64,000 nucleotides of DNA from contig CM057156.1 of NCBI GenBank assembly GCA_029962745.1, positions 3,060,114 through 3,124,113 on the forward strand, read 5' to 3'. A program made the position numbers and the translations under genes. Shown piece by piece: positions 32,211-44,205 of the stretch (positions within the stretch are counted from its first letter, which is position 1; each line of letters opens with the position of its first letter). This DNA is from Echinometra lucunter. Its lineage: Eukaryota; Echinodermata; Echinoidea; Camarodonta; Echinometridae. The notes beneath the pieces were generated by a model that did no database searches, was not told where the DNA came from, and saw nothing but the letters and a program-made list of their open reading frames with translations.

Positions 32211-33737
32211 ACCTCCGGGCGGTCGCTTACCACGTCGCTCAGCGTACACGTTGCGAAGAAGACGGGATGTCGTCACAAACAGTGTAGGCCCAGTAGTCGC
32301 TAGTAGTTTATTAATACATGTATAAATGTTCAAGTAGAATAAATTACAGTGACTTTCAAAGCTTAAAGCCTGTCCCGGGGCTAGGTGGCGGTCGTCGTTT
32401 CTCAATTAAAAAAAAAAAGTGAAATGAGGAACTACCCCCCCCCCCCCCCCACACACACACACAAAGAACATTGGCTCTAAATCTACTGAAACGCCAAGAC
32501 CACGTGCTTACCCGGGGGATATTGAAGCCTGTACATAAACATAATTATCATAGGAAAAACGTAGAAAAGAGTTGTTTTCAGCACCAGGCGGGGAAAATGG
32601 GATCAAGTTTAGGCCATCAAAATCAAGAAAATCTGGGAAATAGTTATTACACAAGGATATTATGGTGCAACCTTGCATCAAATCCCTGTTAAGGGTATAA
32701 AATGGGAGATTCCCATGAGAGCGAAAATAAAATAACAAATTAGTTCCTCTCAGATAAAAGAAAAAAAAATGAGAGGAGTACAAATGTGCATCCATACCAG
32801 GCCCCCCCCCCTTTTTTTTAGTACACACGTTGGCCTCTGCACACACACAAAAAAAGCTTGTGACGTCGACGTCAGACTCTGTCTTCGAGAGTGTCACAAA
32901 CGCTAGCCTTTAGTTTAGCCAAGGCACTAATTGGTGCTGTTATTTCCCTAAACGCGCCTGAATACATAGACTAATCGCACGACAACTGTGATCCATGGCT
33001 GGAGGTTCGTCAGCGCCAAGGTCTGAGTGGTTGTTGTAGTTTATTTCCTTTGTTCGGTATTATATTTCCGCTACCGAATCGGTATTAGATGCAAAGTAGC
33101 TTACCGAGAAAGCCCCCAAACCGCCCGTTCATGTCCTATACATCAATCAGAGTAGACAATTCGAGAGAACTTATGAATATTTATTATAACATGTGCCTAA
33201 CATTCGACGTGTTGTACATTAACAATCGATCAGCTGATCGCGCGAACTACTATGCGTAGGTTGAAATGAAAAAGGAGAGAGGAAAATTTTACGATAGATC
33301 TACTTTTTAGCAAAATAGTAAATACAGCTAGTCATCAAATTATTTATTTCCTTTAATAAATCTATCTGTTTTATTGAAAATTGAACTAAGTATTATTCAT
33401 TAATTTGTACATTTGAATATCTATACCCCCGTAATTTAATGAACGAATCCATATAACACACCGCGGTTAAAACAGTTACGATTGGTCACAATGGTCGCTA
33501 GCTGCTGTATATGCAAGACCCTCTTGCATATGCATGAGCTCCGCAAGTTAGCAAAGGCCTCGGCGCTGACGCGCCTCGTTCCACTCATCACTGCCATAAA
33601 TTCACACTGTTTAATAGTCTATTTTTAAAACCCTGCTTGGCAGACAAGCAGGGTTTGGGGTAAGGTTATACTTGACGTGCATGTTTTCTGTCGGAGCAAA
33701 AGTCATGGAACCATTCAATTTGTTTCTATATGTTCAC
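32211..33737. other. Intergenic, nothing assigned
   Basis: Poly-C runs at 32434-32450 and 32803-32812. No frame shows a recognisable domain. Confidence 0.4.
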
Positions 33738-33902
33738 CAGTGTTGGGTCCGACACAGTCTCAGACGAGACCGAGACTTAGCCACGAGACAGAGACCAATA
33801 CACTTGTGTCCAGAACGAGACCAAGACATTAGCGTCCGAGACCGAAACGAGACGTGAACACACAATCACTGTCTGAGTCATGTCTAAAGACAACCAACAC
33901 TG
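33738..33902. mobile_element. Possible hAT-type MITE
   Basis: CAGTGTTGGGTCC at the left is mirrored by CAACCAACACTG at the right (one mismatch). The interior consists of repeated GAGACCGAGAC-like units. CAGTG...CACTG ends are common in hAT elements, but no 8-bp target duplication is evident. Confidence 0.45.
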
Positions 33903-35081
33903 TAAATGCTTGAGTATAATGCGGGGGGGGGGGGGGGGGGGGCGGCGGAAAAGCGGAAGGCCTTCGCTGAAAAAATTGTTTTGAGGAGTGAGAGGGGGAT
34001 AATCATACGAGCGAACTAACAATAAAAGAAAAATAATGAAAGGAGCCAGATCTTGCCATCAAAAAGCTTTAACAATCGGGGGGGGGGGGGGAGACGATCC
34101 CCCCTCCCGAAAAAATCGAGGGGGAACATGTCCTCTCGCCCCCCCCCCCTCCCCCAAGGTCGCCGCCTTATGCCCCCCTCCCCGCCCTCCCACTGTTCAA
34201 AATATGTGGCTACGCCAGTGTGCTTGATTTCTCTACTCGGGACAAAAGTGATCCCACCCCCTAAGGGGGAAGGGAGGGGAAACAAAGAGAGAAAAGTAAA
34301 GGGAAGAACAAAACAATTAAGGAAACGAGAGGAAACGAAATAGAGGGAAGAGAAGAGTGTGAGCTAAAGGAAAGTGCGAGAGGGAAGATGTTAAGAGCGT
34401 CGATTTTGATGAATGGGCTCCGACTTGGGCAACTTTCTAGACCACAGTACAAATTAGGGGGAAAAAATGATTTTAGGAATTTCCCAATTTCATTTCTGTA
34501 CTAGGTGGGGGAGCTAGTTAGTTTGGGTTGATACTTTAAGAATTCTCAATCTCACGCAAAGCTCTTTAACCTCACAATATTTCATTTTCTTATCTCATTA
34601 GTTTTCTCGCATATGCTTCACATTGCTCACAATTTATTCCTCTTTCCACAGCACTCCAAATTGCTTCTAATTTTTCATTGGTCACAATTATTACTTCCCA
34701 TCTCATAATTTCTATGTAGTGTGTTTTACCACTCTTTCAATTAAAAGAAACTAAATGCAACAAAATATTCAGGTAATCATAGAAGGAACTTTATTCAAGT
34801 ATCGTTTGTAAATTACAGACAATAAATTCATTCAGTAATGACCATCCAAATAATAAATACTGAAATTAGCTTGCCTGTTGTCATCGAATCACAATAAAAT
34901 AAACTTAAATGCACATTTTAATTCGTAAATTCACAATTGAAGCAGTATCATAACTACAGCATAATATGAAAAAAAAAATGCAATCAAAATGCCTGACCTG
35001 GTCAAATCATAATGCTACCTCAATTTACCACATGTAATTTCCCGCAAAGTGTCTCAACTGTAAACAAAATCCACATTTCTT
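33903..35081. other. Intergenic with poly-G/poly-C tracts
   Basis: Poly-G at about 33922-33942 and 34079-34091, poly-C at 34140-34149, purine-rich stretch 34260-34390. No gene. Confidence 0.4.
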
Positions 35082-36002
35082 CACAGCAATAAATAAGTTT
35101 TCACTATTTCCAAAACAGTATTCTTTGCCATTTCAAAACAAGTGAATCCTTCATATCACGAAAACAGAATCAACTTTTTTTCACAGCAATAAATAAGTTT
35201 TCAGTATTTCCAAAATAGTATTCTTTTCATTTCAAAACAAATGAATCCTTCATATCATGTAAACAAAATCAACATTTCTTCACAGCAATCAATAAGTTTC
35301 CAGTATTTCAGAAATAGTATTCTTTTCATTGCAAAATAAATGATTCCTTCATATCATGTAAACAGAAGCAACATTTTTTTTCCTAGCAATAAATAAGTTT
35401 TCAGTATTTCCAAAATAGTATTATTTCCCTTTTAAAACAAAAGAATCCTCATGTCATGTAAACAAAATCAACATTTCTGCACAGCAATAAATAAGTTTTC
35501 AGGATTTCCAAAACAGTATTCTTTTTCATTTCAAAACAAATGAATGAAGTGTCTTGAACACAGAATCAACAATTTTTTTCACAGCAATAAGTTTTCAGTA
35601 TTTCCAATATAGTATTCTTTTCATTAAAAAAACAAATTAATCCTTTATATCATGTAAACAAAATCAACATTTCTTCACAGCAATAAATAAGTTTTCAGTA
35701 TTTCCAAAACAGTATTCTTTTTCATTTCAAAACAAATGAATCTTTCATGTCATGTAAACAAAATCAACTTTTTTTTCGCAGCAATAAATAAGCTTTCAGT
35801 ACTTCCAAAATAGTATCATGTAAACAAAATCAACATTTCTTCACAGCAATAAATAAGTTTTCAGTACTTCCAAAATAGTATCATGTAAACAAAATCAACA
35901 TTTCTTCACAGCAATAAATAAGTTTTCAGTATTTCTAACATAGTATTCTTTTCAATTTAAAACAAATGAATCCTCCATGTCATGTAAACAAAATCTTCAC
36001 AG
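35082..36002 (-). repeat. ~100-bp tandem array at the 3' end of the DDE/zinc-finger gene
   Basis: About nine to ten units, each with 'cacagcaataaataagtttt', 'cagtatttccaaaatagtat', 'tcatttcaaaacaaatgaat' and 'atgtaaacaaaatcaacatt'. Two units near 35815-35890 are shortened to about 66 bp. The array ends only about 15 bases below the stop codon of the minus-strand gene at 36017, so it should form that gene's 3' UTR. In that sense each unit supplies TTATTTATT, the core of AU-rich instability elements. In either sense it carries TGTAAACA, a forkhead-type core. Confidence 0.85.
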
Positions 36003-36016
36003 CTCTGAGCAAGCAT

Positions 36017-36944
36017 TTAACGATGAAACTTTCGGCGATGGTCAGTAACATCCTTCCGACTACAGAAAACATAGGTACATCCTGGGACATTGCATCTTCC
36101 AAGACCCTTACTCCTGTACATGGGGAGATGTTCACAAGGAGGAGCGCGAGATACCAGCAACGATTCTTGAAAAGTTAAAAAATGCCCTGGCACTGCGGAA
36201 CTTGGCTGTGGGGATGGGAATGAACGTAGGCAGTCCATCAGCTCAGTTGAAGCACGAGGAGGGTTCCTTGGACAGTAGTGGCAGTGACTTCTCTTGCACT
36301 TAGTAAAAATAATCGTTCCAATCCGTCGATCCATGTGATGCATGTAGAAGTTAAAGTCATCGAAAAACTCACTTTCCCTCAATGTCTTCGCTGAAGCTCC
36401 TAGAACGTGCCTGACTCTGTCATACTCTTCACTGCCCGAGGCATCTCCACTGGGTACACAGTGAACATTTACGTTGTGTCCATTGAATTGAAGATTCCTC
36501 CAGTGTACATCTCTTATTAATGAAGATGCTGAGTCAAACACGATGTGCTCCTTCCTCATTTTCTCTTCTGCAGACAGTCCAGTTTGTGCACATGGTGGGC
36601 TTGATTCCCCGTCCAGGGTCGACTGAAGGTACACTGATGTCAAGGCGTGTGTGCAAGGTGCCCAGAGATGTTCGACTGGGTTGAGGGCGGAGTCTCCAGG
36701 ACAGTAGGAAGTCACGAGAAGTGCATCTAAGTCCGCATCTCTGAAAAATTTCCCATAGAAGAACATGTTCGTCCAGTGATTGACATTGAAGTCCGGCCCA
36801 CCATCTACCACGAGGAAAAGGACAGACTTCCTTGGAGATTCCTTGTGTTGTAGTATCTGCGCCATGTCATGGAGATGAGTAGCCACATTACATGGCGAAT
36901 GCGGGCTCCGAATGAATACATTGGATGATCCTGGTTGGGGAAAT
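36017..36944 (-). CDS. DDE/zinc-finger gene exon 3
   Basis: The acceptor is CTTGCAG|ATTTCC; the stop is at 36017-36019. It carries the second Asp and the Glu of the DDE triad, the Cys-rich segment, and the terminal CNVPGCTYVFCSRKDVTDHR finger. Confidence 0.85.
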
Positions 36945-38818
36945 CTGCAAGGGAAAAGAAAAGAAAGAATATCAGACAAAAAGAATAACAAATGGGCCAT
37001 GATGTCATTTGATTCCTGCATTCCTCTTTCAAATGCTGTCAAAATTACTTTTTGCTTGATTTCCATCTCCTCAGTCAAGTAAACTTTCCTTTATGTTGTA
37101 TTAAATCAAAAGAGAATCACAAATTTACAAATCATATATATAGCAAAATAATTATAAAGCAATTTAAACTAAATGATTTAGTCCTGGCATGTTCAGTAAA
37201 AGAAATGCATAAGGCCAAGTAACAAAAAATATTAGTTTCTCGTCCTAACTTTTTGAAAAAAGGAGGATGAGGACACTTATTTCCAGTTTATTTAGTATGG
37301 TAAGATATGTAGGCTGTGCATGCTGAAAACAGTGGAAATCAATCAATCTTTTTATTGTTTAGAAATAAAAAAACTTTTTGGCTGTGGCCGCAAAAAACGA
37401 TGCAGGCGGGGACGAGAAACTAAATTTTTTTTTCCTGGCCTATGACACTGTATTTAAAGATATTACAAAGCAATAAAATGTAACTTACATATAATGGTCT
37501 CTGCCATAGTTGTCTGTGGTTCGAAGGGTAGATGGCTCTAGTTCCAAGTAACCGGATGGGGTTAACAGGTATCCCGGAGTTGGGAAGTCATGATCATGGT
37601 ACACGGGCCTGTCTTCGCAGGGAAAAATTCTTCTTATCTTGATGCGGCGGTCCACTGCTAATGTAGTATCCCCAACTTTGATCTTGTTCTTGTTGTCTGC
37701 GCTGTAGACGAGGACCTCCTCATTGTGTTTCGATGCGCATTCCATGATGTACCGAACCCTCGCTGAATAAAAGTGACTATTGTCGTTGTCTTTCCTTCCG
37801 GAATTGTCCTTCGCGGGAATCCGGGCATCTATCAGTCCTGCGTATGACTTGGAAGCATGGTATGCGCGATTTGGTGGCATCATCCACCGAGCCACAGTTC
37901 GGTCACCTGTAAAACAAAAACAAAAAAGGAGGGAGTCTTAGATAAGCACATTTCTAATGTGATGCACTGCAACTGTAGCACCAAATAATAATTTTTATAT
38001 TTTTTAAAATTTTCCTTCAAATGCAATTATCCAAATTGCAGTAGATTTCTAGAAGGCTGTTCGGTAACATGGCTATTCACTAACAATCATGAATTAAACA
38101 TAGTTTTATCAGAAAAATTGAGAAATAAAACATATAGATATTTGTTGCACACTGTATTATTTGTTTGCACATGTAGTTTCATGCACTTTCTGAAAATGAC
38201 AGCAGTAGTTTTCCACTTAAATTTACATGGAACTGTTAAATCTCGGTCTACCTTTGCAATTTACAGCCCCATCGCTAGCCCTTCTTTGCCTTACTGCAGC
38301 AGCCCGAACGCGTAGCGTTCTAGACTAAGGCAACGTTTTGGAGACTATAACATATCGCGTCCCGGGACTGGCCCTTGGCCTTGCCTTGTTTCATTGGCAT
38401 TGATTGTGTAAATACATGTACAAACAGTTATTATTGAATACTAGGCCTAGTACTAGATCTAGTAGTACTTACTCAGATTGGGATGAGATTCTTGAAGACC
38501 AGGTATGTTCTCTTTCAAGTGTTGTTTGATGCTTCGAAGGGTAGATCCGCATGTTCCTACGGTTTCTTGTCGACGTCGATGTGCCCTGAAGCCGTTATCA
38601 CTGATGTAGCGAGATGCTGCAGGAATAACTTCAGGAAACTGCTCTCGAACCGACGGTCGCCCGGGCTGGTTTCGGCGTTTTGTTACGGATGAATCAAGAC
38701 GCTCTTTCCTTTTCCTCTCGGGGCCAATGGTAGTGGAAAGCCAACTCAAATCAACTTGAGGGAGTTGGCTTGCTTCAGAAACTTGGGCAGCCGCAGTCTT
38801 GTCCGTAGTCGTAGACAT
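36017..38818 (-). CDS. DDE-transposase-like protein with a C-terminal C2H2 zinc finger; three exons
   Basis: Exons are 38818-38473, 37906-37489 and 36944-36017, with GT-AG introns (566 and 544 bp) and matching phases (1 and 2). They give one open frame of 563 residues. Residues ~75-115 hold an Arg-rich, helix-turn-helix-like part (SRYISDNGFRAHRRRQ, then IKQHLKENIPGLQESHPNL). The core reads as an RNase H-fold DDE domain. Candidate acidic residues are D186 (YSADNKNKIKVG), D302 (LFLVVDGGPD) and E346 (ALNPVEHLW), the last like the 'NxVE' of many DDE enzymes. After it lie a Cys-rich KCKRSHCHYC segment and a terminal C2H2 finger (C539, C544, H557, H562). Similar unnamed proteins occur in marine invertebrates; that is from memory. 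Either a domesticated transposase or an intact autonomous element; no terminal repeats were found. An in-frame upstream ATG exists at 38908. Its function is unknown. Confidence 0.8.
37489..37906 (-). CDS. DDE/zinc-finger gene exon 2
   Basis: The acceptor is TTTACAG|GTGACC and the donor TATAT|GTAAGT. It encodes YAGLIDARIPAKDN, the first candidate catalytic Asp, and the HDHDFPTPGYLLTPSGYLEL segment, which is conserved in the family as I recall it. Confidence 0.82.
38473..38818 (-). CDS. DDE/zinc-finger gene exon 1
   Basis: The start ATG at 38816-38818 begins MSTTTDKTAAAQVSEASQLP; the donor is CTGA|GTAAGT. The upstream in-frame ATG (38908) would add a hydrophobic 30-residue leader, which is unlikely for a DNA-binding protein. 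A basic KRKERLD...TKRRNQPGR stretch could be a nuclear localisation signal. Confidence 0.75.
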
Positions 38819-38908
38819 GTCGCGAAAACTGTTACTCGGATCGATGGTACCGGTAATTGGTAAATAATGAAGTGTAACTGTAAAAACGATGACCGAAATT
38901 ACGGGCAA

Positions 38909-41044
38909 AATACACGAGGCAGCAAAAACGTATCGAAGAGGTGCTCTTTCCCAGAAGAATTGAGAAAGTAATGATCTATCTTGGCGTCGAACATGTAATA
39001 TATGCGCTTAACGATTGCATAATAACGAAGAAAAACTAGCTTGCCGCCTGCCGGCCCGGCCTAGCTATTGAAAAACTAATTAGTACACCAATTAGGGCCT
39101 AATTAAAGACGAAGCTATATCCGGGATATGGGATCGATATCGCGAGCGCGAGCCGCTAGCGCAAGCATATAGTGTGTGTGCATTGGCGACCAATCAAAAC
39201 GTGACCTCGCAAAGTAAATTAGGTAGCTTTCCTACATACTAGCTCGGCCCGGCTTTGGGGGGTGAGGGGCGGTAGTAACAGTACAAAAACACCCCCCCCC
39301 CCCCTCCCCACAAAACGCGTATGTTATATATACCCCTGTTTTATTGTTGTTTGTTTTAACCATATGAGACATGAGACCGACACCGAACAAATAATATCAC
39401 TAATTGAAAGGTACCGCCAATTGAATTATTTTATTGCACGGTTTGCATTGTAACAGGAGAAACAAGAATGGAAATCAAATTGCAAGAACTTCAAGTACTA
39501 TAAGGCTGGGATATTAAGTCTCCAATGTGCTGAGGTAGCTCTGAAATCTAAGACGATGGCGAAGACGAAGTCGATAATCGATAATAATACTGAGAAAGGG
39601 TGGCTTGGGGATGAGTTAATGTGGGGGGGGGGGGGTTGTCAAATATCCCTTGTCCCCGTACTTTTCCAAATTTAATTTCTATCTTGTACTGTTTTCGATT
39701 CTCTCTCTACCCTCTGTTTCTCTTTTATTTGCTTTCTTTCAAGGACGTATAGGTCAGTGGCGTAATGAGCCAAAATATTGGGGGGGGGGGGGCCTAATCT
39801 TTGCGAGGAGCGAAGCGACCAATCCTGAGGGACCGAGCCGGGGATACCCCTCCCCCTCAAGATACGGAGCTTTTTCATTTTTTCGACTTAATTATGTGCA
39901 ATCTGCAAAACCTAAAAAGAACATTTTAATTAACTTCAGTTCGGTTTCAATTTTCATTTTTTCTCATTTCCAACAAAAGAAGTAAATATCATGAAAAATA
40001 AACATTTGAAGTACAATACATGCAATATGAAACATCAAATTTGATGACATGTACTATTATGGATAAGCGTGTCATGAATCTACCGACCGGAAAAGGATTT
40101 TTTTCATGAACTTAGAAACATGCAATCCAAATAATCTTCGGAAGTTTCAAACAAATGCCAGCGTTACACAAAATACCTTATTACTTATGGTAATAATACA
40201 GACAAAGACGCTATGAAATAAAGGGACGAGGATGTAGATGGTGTGATCGAGTGGGTACCAGGGTTTCACTCCCACAGTGGCGTAGCTAGGATTTCATTTT
40301 AGGGAGCGGTAGTGAGCACACGAAGCGTGTGAATCAGTTACTGAGCGCACTTAGGGGGAAGGGTGCAGGGAGGGGGGAGTTTCCCCCTCCCGCGCAAAGC
40401 GTGGAAGCTCCGAGGTTTCTTTGAATTGTTCCTGTGTGCTCCCGCTCTTCTTACGTTCTCTTACCTTTTTCTTTTCTCGCTCCCGCCTTATTTCCTTGTA
40501 TTGTTTTCTTTTTTTTTTTCTTGGCGTTTTGGAGGGGGGCGACCGCCCCCATCGCCCCCCCCCCCCTTGGCTACGCGGGTGCACTCCCATGGTATGTAGG
40601 AGCTTTTTGCAGTATTGATGGTTTGCAACTCTGTAAAAGAACGCTATTTGGGACTACAAACTTAAAGCCCGTGTCTAGTTTTGGTAAATCTAAGAATATT
40701 CATTATCAAAGTTTGAATCCATTGTCAGATAAACAGATAAAACGAAGTGTTATATCATAAAACACATTAGTATTGATATCATGCGTGTTTTCTGCCTTTG
40801 CTATGCATGCTATTTGGGAAGTTATGAAAGCATTACTTAACAGTAGAAAGGGAGTCTAGGGAGAAATAAGGAAATTTTCATGATATCATTAATATAAAAT
40901 TGAAAATAAACCATTGCTGAAATTTGTTTTGGGGGGGGGCTGGCGCCCCCAAGCCCCCCCCCCCCCCTCCAGTACGCCAGTGGTATAGGTTTTTTCTTTC
41001 AACTTCACTTTCATTCATATTCAAATTTTATGCATATTTCTTAA
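38909..41044. other. Intergenic with CAGTGGCG-type repeat fragments
   Basis: CAGTGGCGTAATGAGCC (39753) and CAGTGGCGTAGCTAGG (40266) are hAT-like termini. A possible right end, AGTACGCCAGTG, lies at 40969-40980. Poly-G tracts follow each terminus (39780-39792, 40928-40937). No transposase and no gene. Confidence 0.45.
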
Positions 41045-41160
41045 ACACGAAAATTGTTCTGGACAACAATGATGAAAGCTTGAAAGACACGGCAACCGCT
41101 AATGTGTGCAAACTATATACCAAGAATTGTAGCCTCTTTCATTAAAACCAGGTAAACGAA

Positions 41161-41607
41161 ATTGTTTGTCAAGAAACAGAAAGAATTGGAATATCATTTG
41201 GCCAAGAAAAGAAAACAAATTTTCCATCCACTTCAAAAAAATTGAAATTCGAGGTGTAATCGTAATTTTCGGAAATGCATAGGTCTATAATGCGGTTGCA
41301 TGATAGAAATTCTTTTGAATGTACATGTTATTTATTTATGCTCATACAGATATGTTCTCTTTTATATAGGACTCTATGACACAGCATTAAGATAATTATG
41401 GAGTCTTTTGGAGAATTCTCCTACATATAGTAAGCAACTGTACAGTATTGTATTGCCACAGTTTTTCTGTCCCTTTTTTTATACTCGGTTTTTCTATCTT
41501 GTTTTGTTTATTACAATATTCTGATCTGTTGTAATTATTTGTAAATATTGTAAGTTTCTTAATTTTGGTTTTATGATTCAATAAAACATGCAAATATTAA
41601 AAAAAAA
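41161..41607 (+). mobile_element. Poly(A)-tailed retroposed insertion
   Basis: The segment ends with AATAAA (41579-41584) and a poly(A) run (41600-41607). It is flanked by near-identical 'acaggyaaacgraat' sequences (about 41150 and 41607), consistent with a target-site duplication. The corresponding site in copy B (about 46566) is empty. The interior has no recognisable coding sequence, so the source is unknown. Confidence 0.6.
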
Positions 41608-41953
41608 CAGGCAAACGGAATGCCTCCTCATTAAGCCCCCAATTATTTGAATAACTCAATAAACAGGTCTATTGTTGGAAGTAGGCAAGGCTTGAAATTT
41701 CTGATTGCAGAATCGTTAATCAGCCACGCCATTGCATAGCATAAAGGAGTACGCGTTTTATCACAAAGGCTTGCCGCGGCACGGCTTTTCTTTCAGTCTT
41801 ATTCTCTTTCCCGCCCCACGCTGTGGGACTATTGTTTGCCTTCTCGATGGATAAGCCTGTCTCTTCTATGTTGGACAATCTGAGCTCGACCATATTGGTC
41901 CAGCAGGTTTCTTTTTTAAGGCGTGCCCAATAACAAGTTCCAGTTTGATTATT

Positions 41954-44029
41954 AGGGAGTTTTCGATTTGCACGTTCACTAGTGGACTGCGACGTATGCG
42001 GTCAATTTTTTGAAGCAGGGTTGACGAGGCACGCAGATGTATATTTTACCTTTTCGATTTCACACGACGACGACGCGACGTACGTACCAGCTCAGTGACG
42101 TCATCTTCATAGTTGTAATTGCAAGATCATAATCATGCCGAATCTGCATTTTTAATTTGAAACTTTTTTCAATCGATGTTTTTTAATCAGATTTAGTTTC
42201 ATTATTTTCATGTGACAATTCTGTAATAAACCAGTCCAATAAGAAATTAAACATATTATGCAAATGGGAAACGAGTTTATTTGGCTATACAGATGTTGAG
42301 AATGCTCTTTCTTTGGGATGTAACAGCATCTGTATGTCTTCACAATTTTACATTTTTGCTTGTCAGACATTCTGGACGGGAAAGTGCTTCCGAAAATGGT
42401 GATGACCTTTGAACTCTTTTTTTTTTTTTGCTTGTCAGAAAATTTTTGCCCCCCTGCCAGGTACGCCACTGACTATAACCCATATGTTTACACAATATTT
42501 CAGTAACAAGAATAAATTTATAAAAATCTAACAAGGAAATTGAAATAGCCGTTCCAAAAACCGACCGTTATAAAAAAAGATGACATCGTTTACAAATATT
42601 AGCTAAAAATTTTCATATTGAGAAGTACTTTCAATGCATTTTACAATATGAGATTTTCAGATAGGTATTTTAAAACTACAACTCAGTTGTTTATACAATT
42701 TTCAAGTATCAAAATTAGCTTTTTAAAAATCTAAAAATGTTAATAACTTTAAGGGGAAAGACCTAACACATTTAAAACCTTTTTTTTGGGGGGGGGGGGG
42801 GTAGTTAGTAGTTACGTGGGCAAGACTCTTTTGTGAGATTGAGATGTACATGAAAGGCAATTATAATGGACCTTTTTTGGTAAATATGTAATACATAATA
42901 AACATGGGAAATAATCCTAACAAACTAATATAAAAAAATAAGTCTTGTATTGGAACACCAACAAGCATAGATTTACAGTAGAAAAATTCCACCAAATTCA
43001 CTCCCTCTCCAATGATGAATGAGCTGTCTCGAGTTCGCTGTCAGGTTTCATCGCGCAAAATTTGAATTGGAAAGCTTATGCCATGGAGAGAGAAATGGCT
43101 CGATTTGGGACCAACTTTAGCCTCAATTTCACGGATACTAGGAGTAGGATTACTATTTTGGAATAAAACTTATCTGGTCGGTATTTCCTGTATTGATTCG
43201 CTGACCGGTAAGCTAGTTGTTTTTAAACACCACTTTCAAAAGTAAATTTTTTATCTTGATAGGCCTACCCTACTGATAGTTTCTTACAACACCCCATAAA
43301 CTGTAGTGTTTAATACTGTTACTTTTGTTAGATCTAAATAGTCTTAGATTTTTTTAGACTTAGATTTAACAGTTAAGTTAGTCTTATTAGATTAGATCTA
43401 ACTTAGTCTTACTAGATCTAGATCTAGATAGAGTCAGATAAACACAGTCACAGGACAGAACAAGAAATGTCTTCTTTAAGCAGCATCAAACTCTAATTGC
43501 AGTGTCAACCGGAATTAATACAGAAACGTGTTACAGAGGGAAATTATGAAATTGATAGGAATAGTCAAACGCTAGGAGGTCTAACTTTACGCCCGCAAAT
43601 TTTACTTGCATGGCTATACTAAAGCACGGCTAACACCAAATTCGGTGCATGGGACTGTATGCTGCAACAGATTGCCGATGCAGAAATAAAATGTGTTCAT
43701 TTTATGGATTTTTCTGCAACAATTTTGAATTAAGGGAAATCACAGACAAGAGAATGTGTTAGTTCTAGAGAACTTATGCTTCCACTACTCTCCGCTTGCA
43801 GATTCAAGTCAATTGGGTCCATTTTGTGATTTGTAATGTGGTGTTTTGTATAGCGCTTACTAAATATCGCGCCAACGTCGTCACAGTTTCCAAACGACGG
43901 CAAAACTAGGGTGAACACGTTCTAGAAATCTGCTACGAACGATGAGCTCGTCGATGCGCATGCGCACTGCTTCAAAAATTACCGCATACGTCGCAGTCCA
44001 CTAGTGAACGTGCAAATCGAAAACTCACT
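41954..44029. mobile_element. Non-autonomous DNA transposon, 2.1 kb, ~63-bp inverted termini
   Basis: The left end AGGGAGTTTTCGATTTGCAC (41954-42018) is mirrored at 43967-44029 over about 63 bases with few mismatches. ATT (41951-41953 and 44030-44032) flanks the element, and the paralogous empty site at about 46890 reads ...gattattgaatctgcc. No transposase frame lies in the interior. A truncated 'aggtacgccactgac' repeat end (42461) and a poly-G tract (42788-42801) show further insertions within it. Confidence 0.88.
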
Positions 44030-44061
44030 ATTGAATCTGCCGACGCACTTAAGGAGCTTAA

Positions 44062-44205
44062 GGTCAGCTGGGTGCAACTGATATACCTAGTCATAAAGGT
44101 TAATACATTCTAGTCAAAATACGACTAGAAAATAATCACAGATGACTAAAATATAGTAAAAAAAAAAAAAAAAATGACTAGTATTTCAGTTGCACCCAGC
44201 TGACC
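44062..44205. mobile_element. MITE, 144 bp
   Basis: GGTCAGCTGGGTGCAACTGA (44062-44081) is mirrored exactly by the last 20 bases (44186-44205), and the similarity extends to about 32 bases. An internal poly(A) run lies at 44160-44174. It lies just after the right flank of the duplication. Confidence 0.75.

Larger units (their letters stand above)
41045..44060 (+). repeat. Local duplication copy A, carrying two later insertions
   Basis: 41045-41160, 41608-41953 and 44030-44060 align in order with 46462-46925 (for example 'ttgccgcggcacggctttcc' and 'gaatctgccgacgcacttaa'). Two stretches absent from the other copy interrupt it: 41161-41607 and 41954-44029. No gene was recognised in the duplicated segment. 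Confidence 0.8.

Noticed and set aside
35082..36002. CRISPR-like array
   Set aside because: Units are diverged along their whole length, with no conserved repeat and unique spacer pattern, and the context is eukaryotic.
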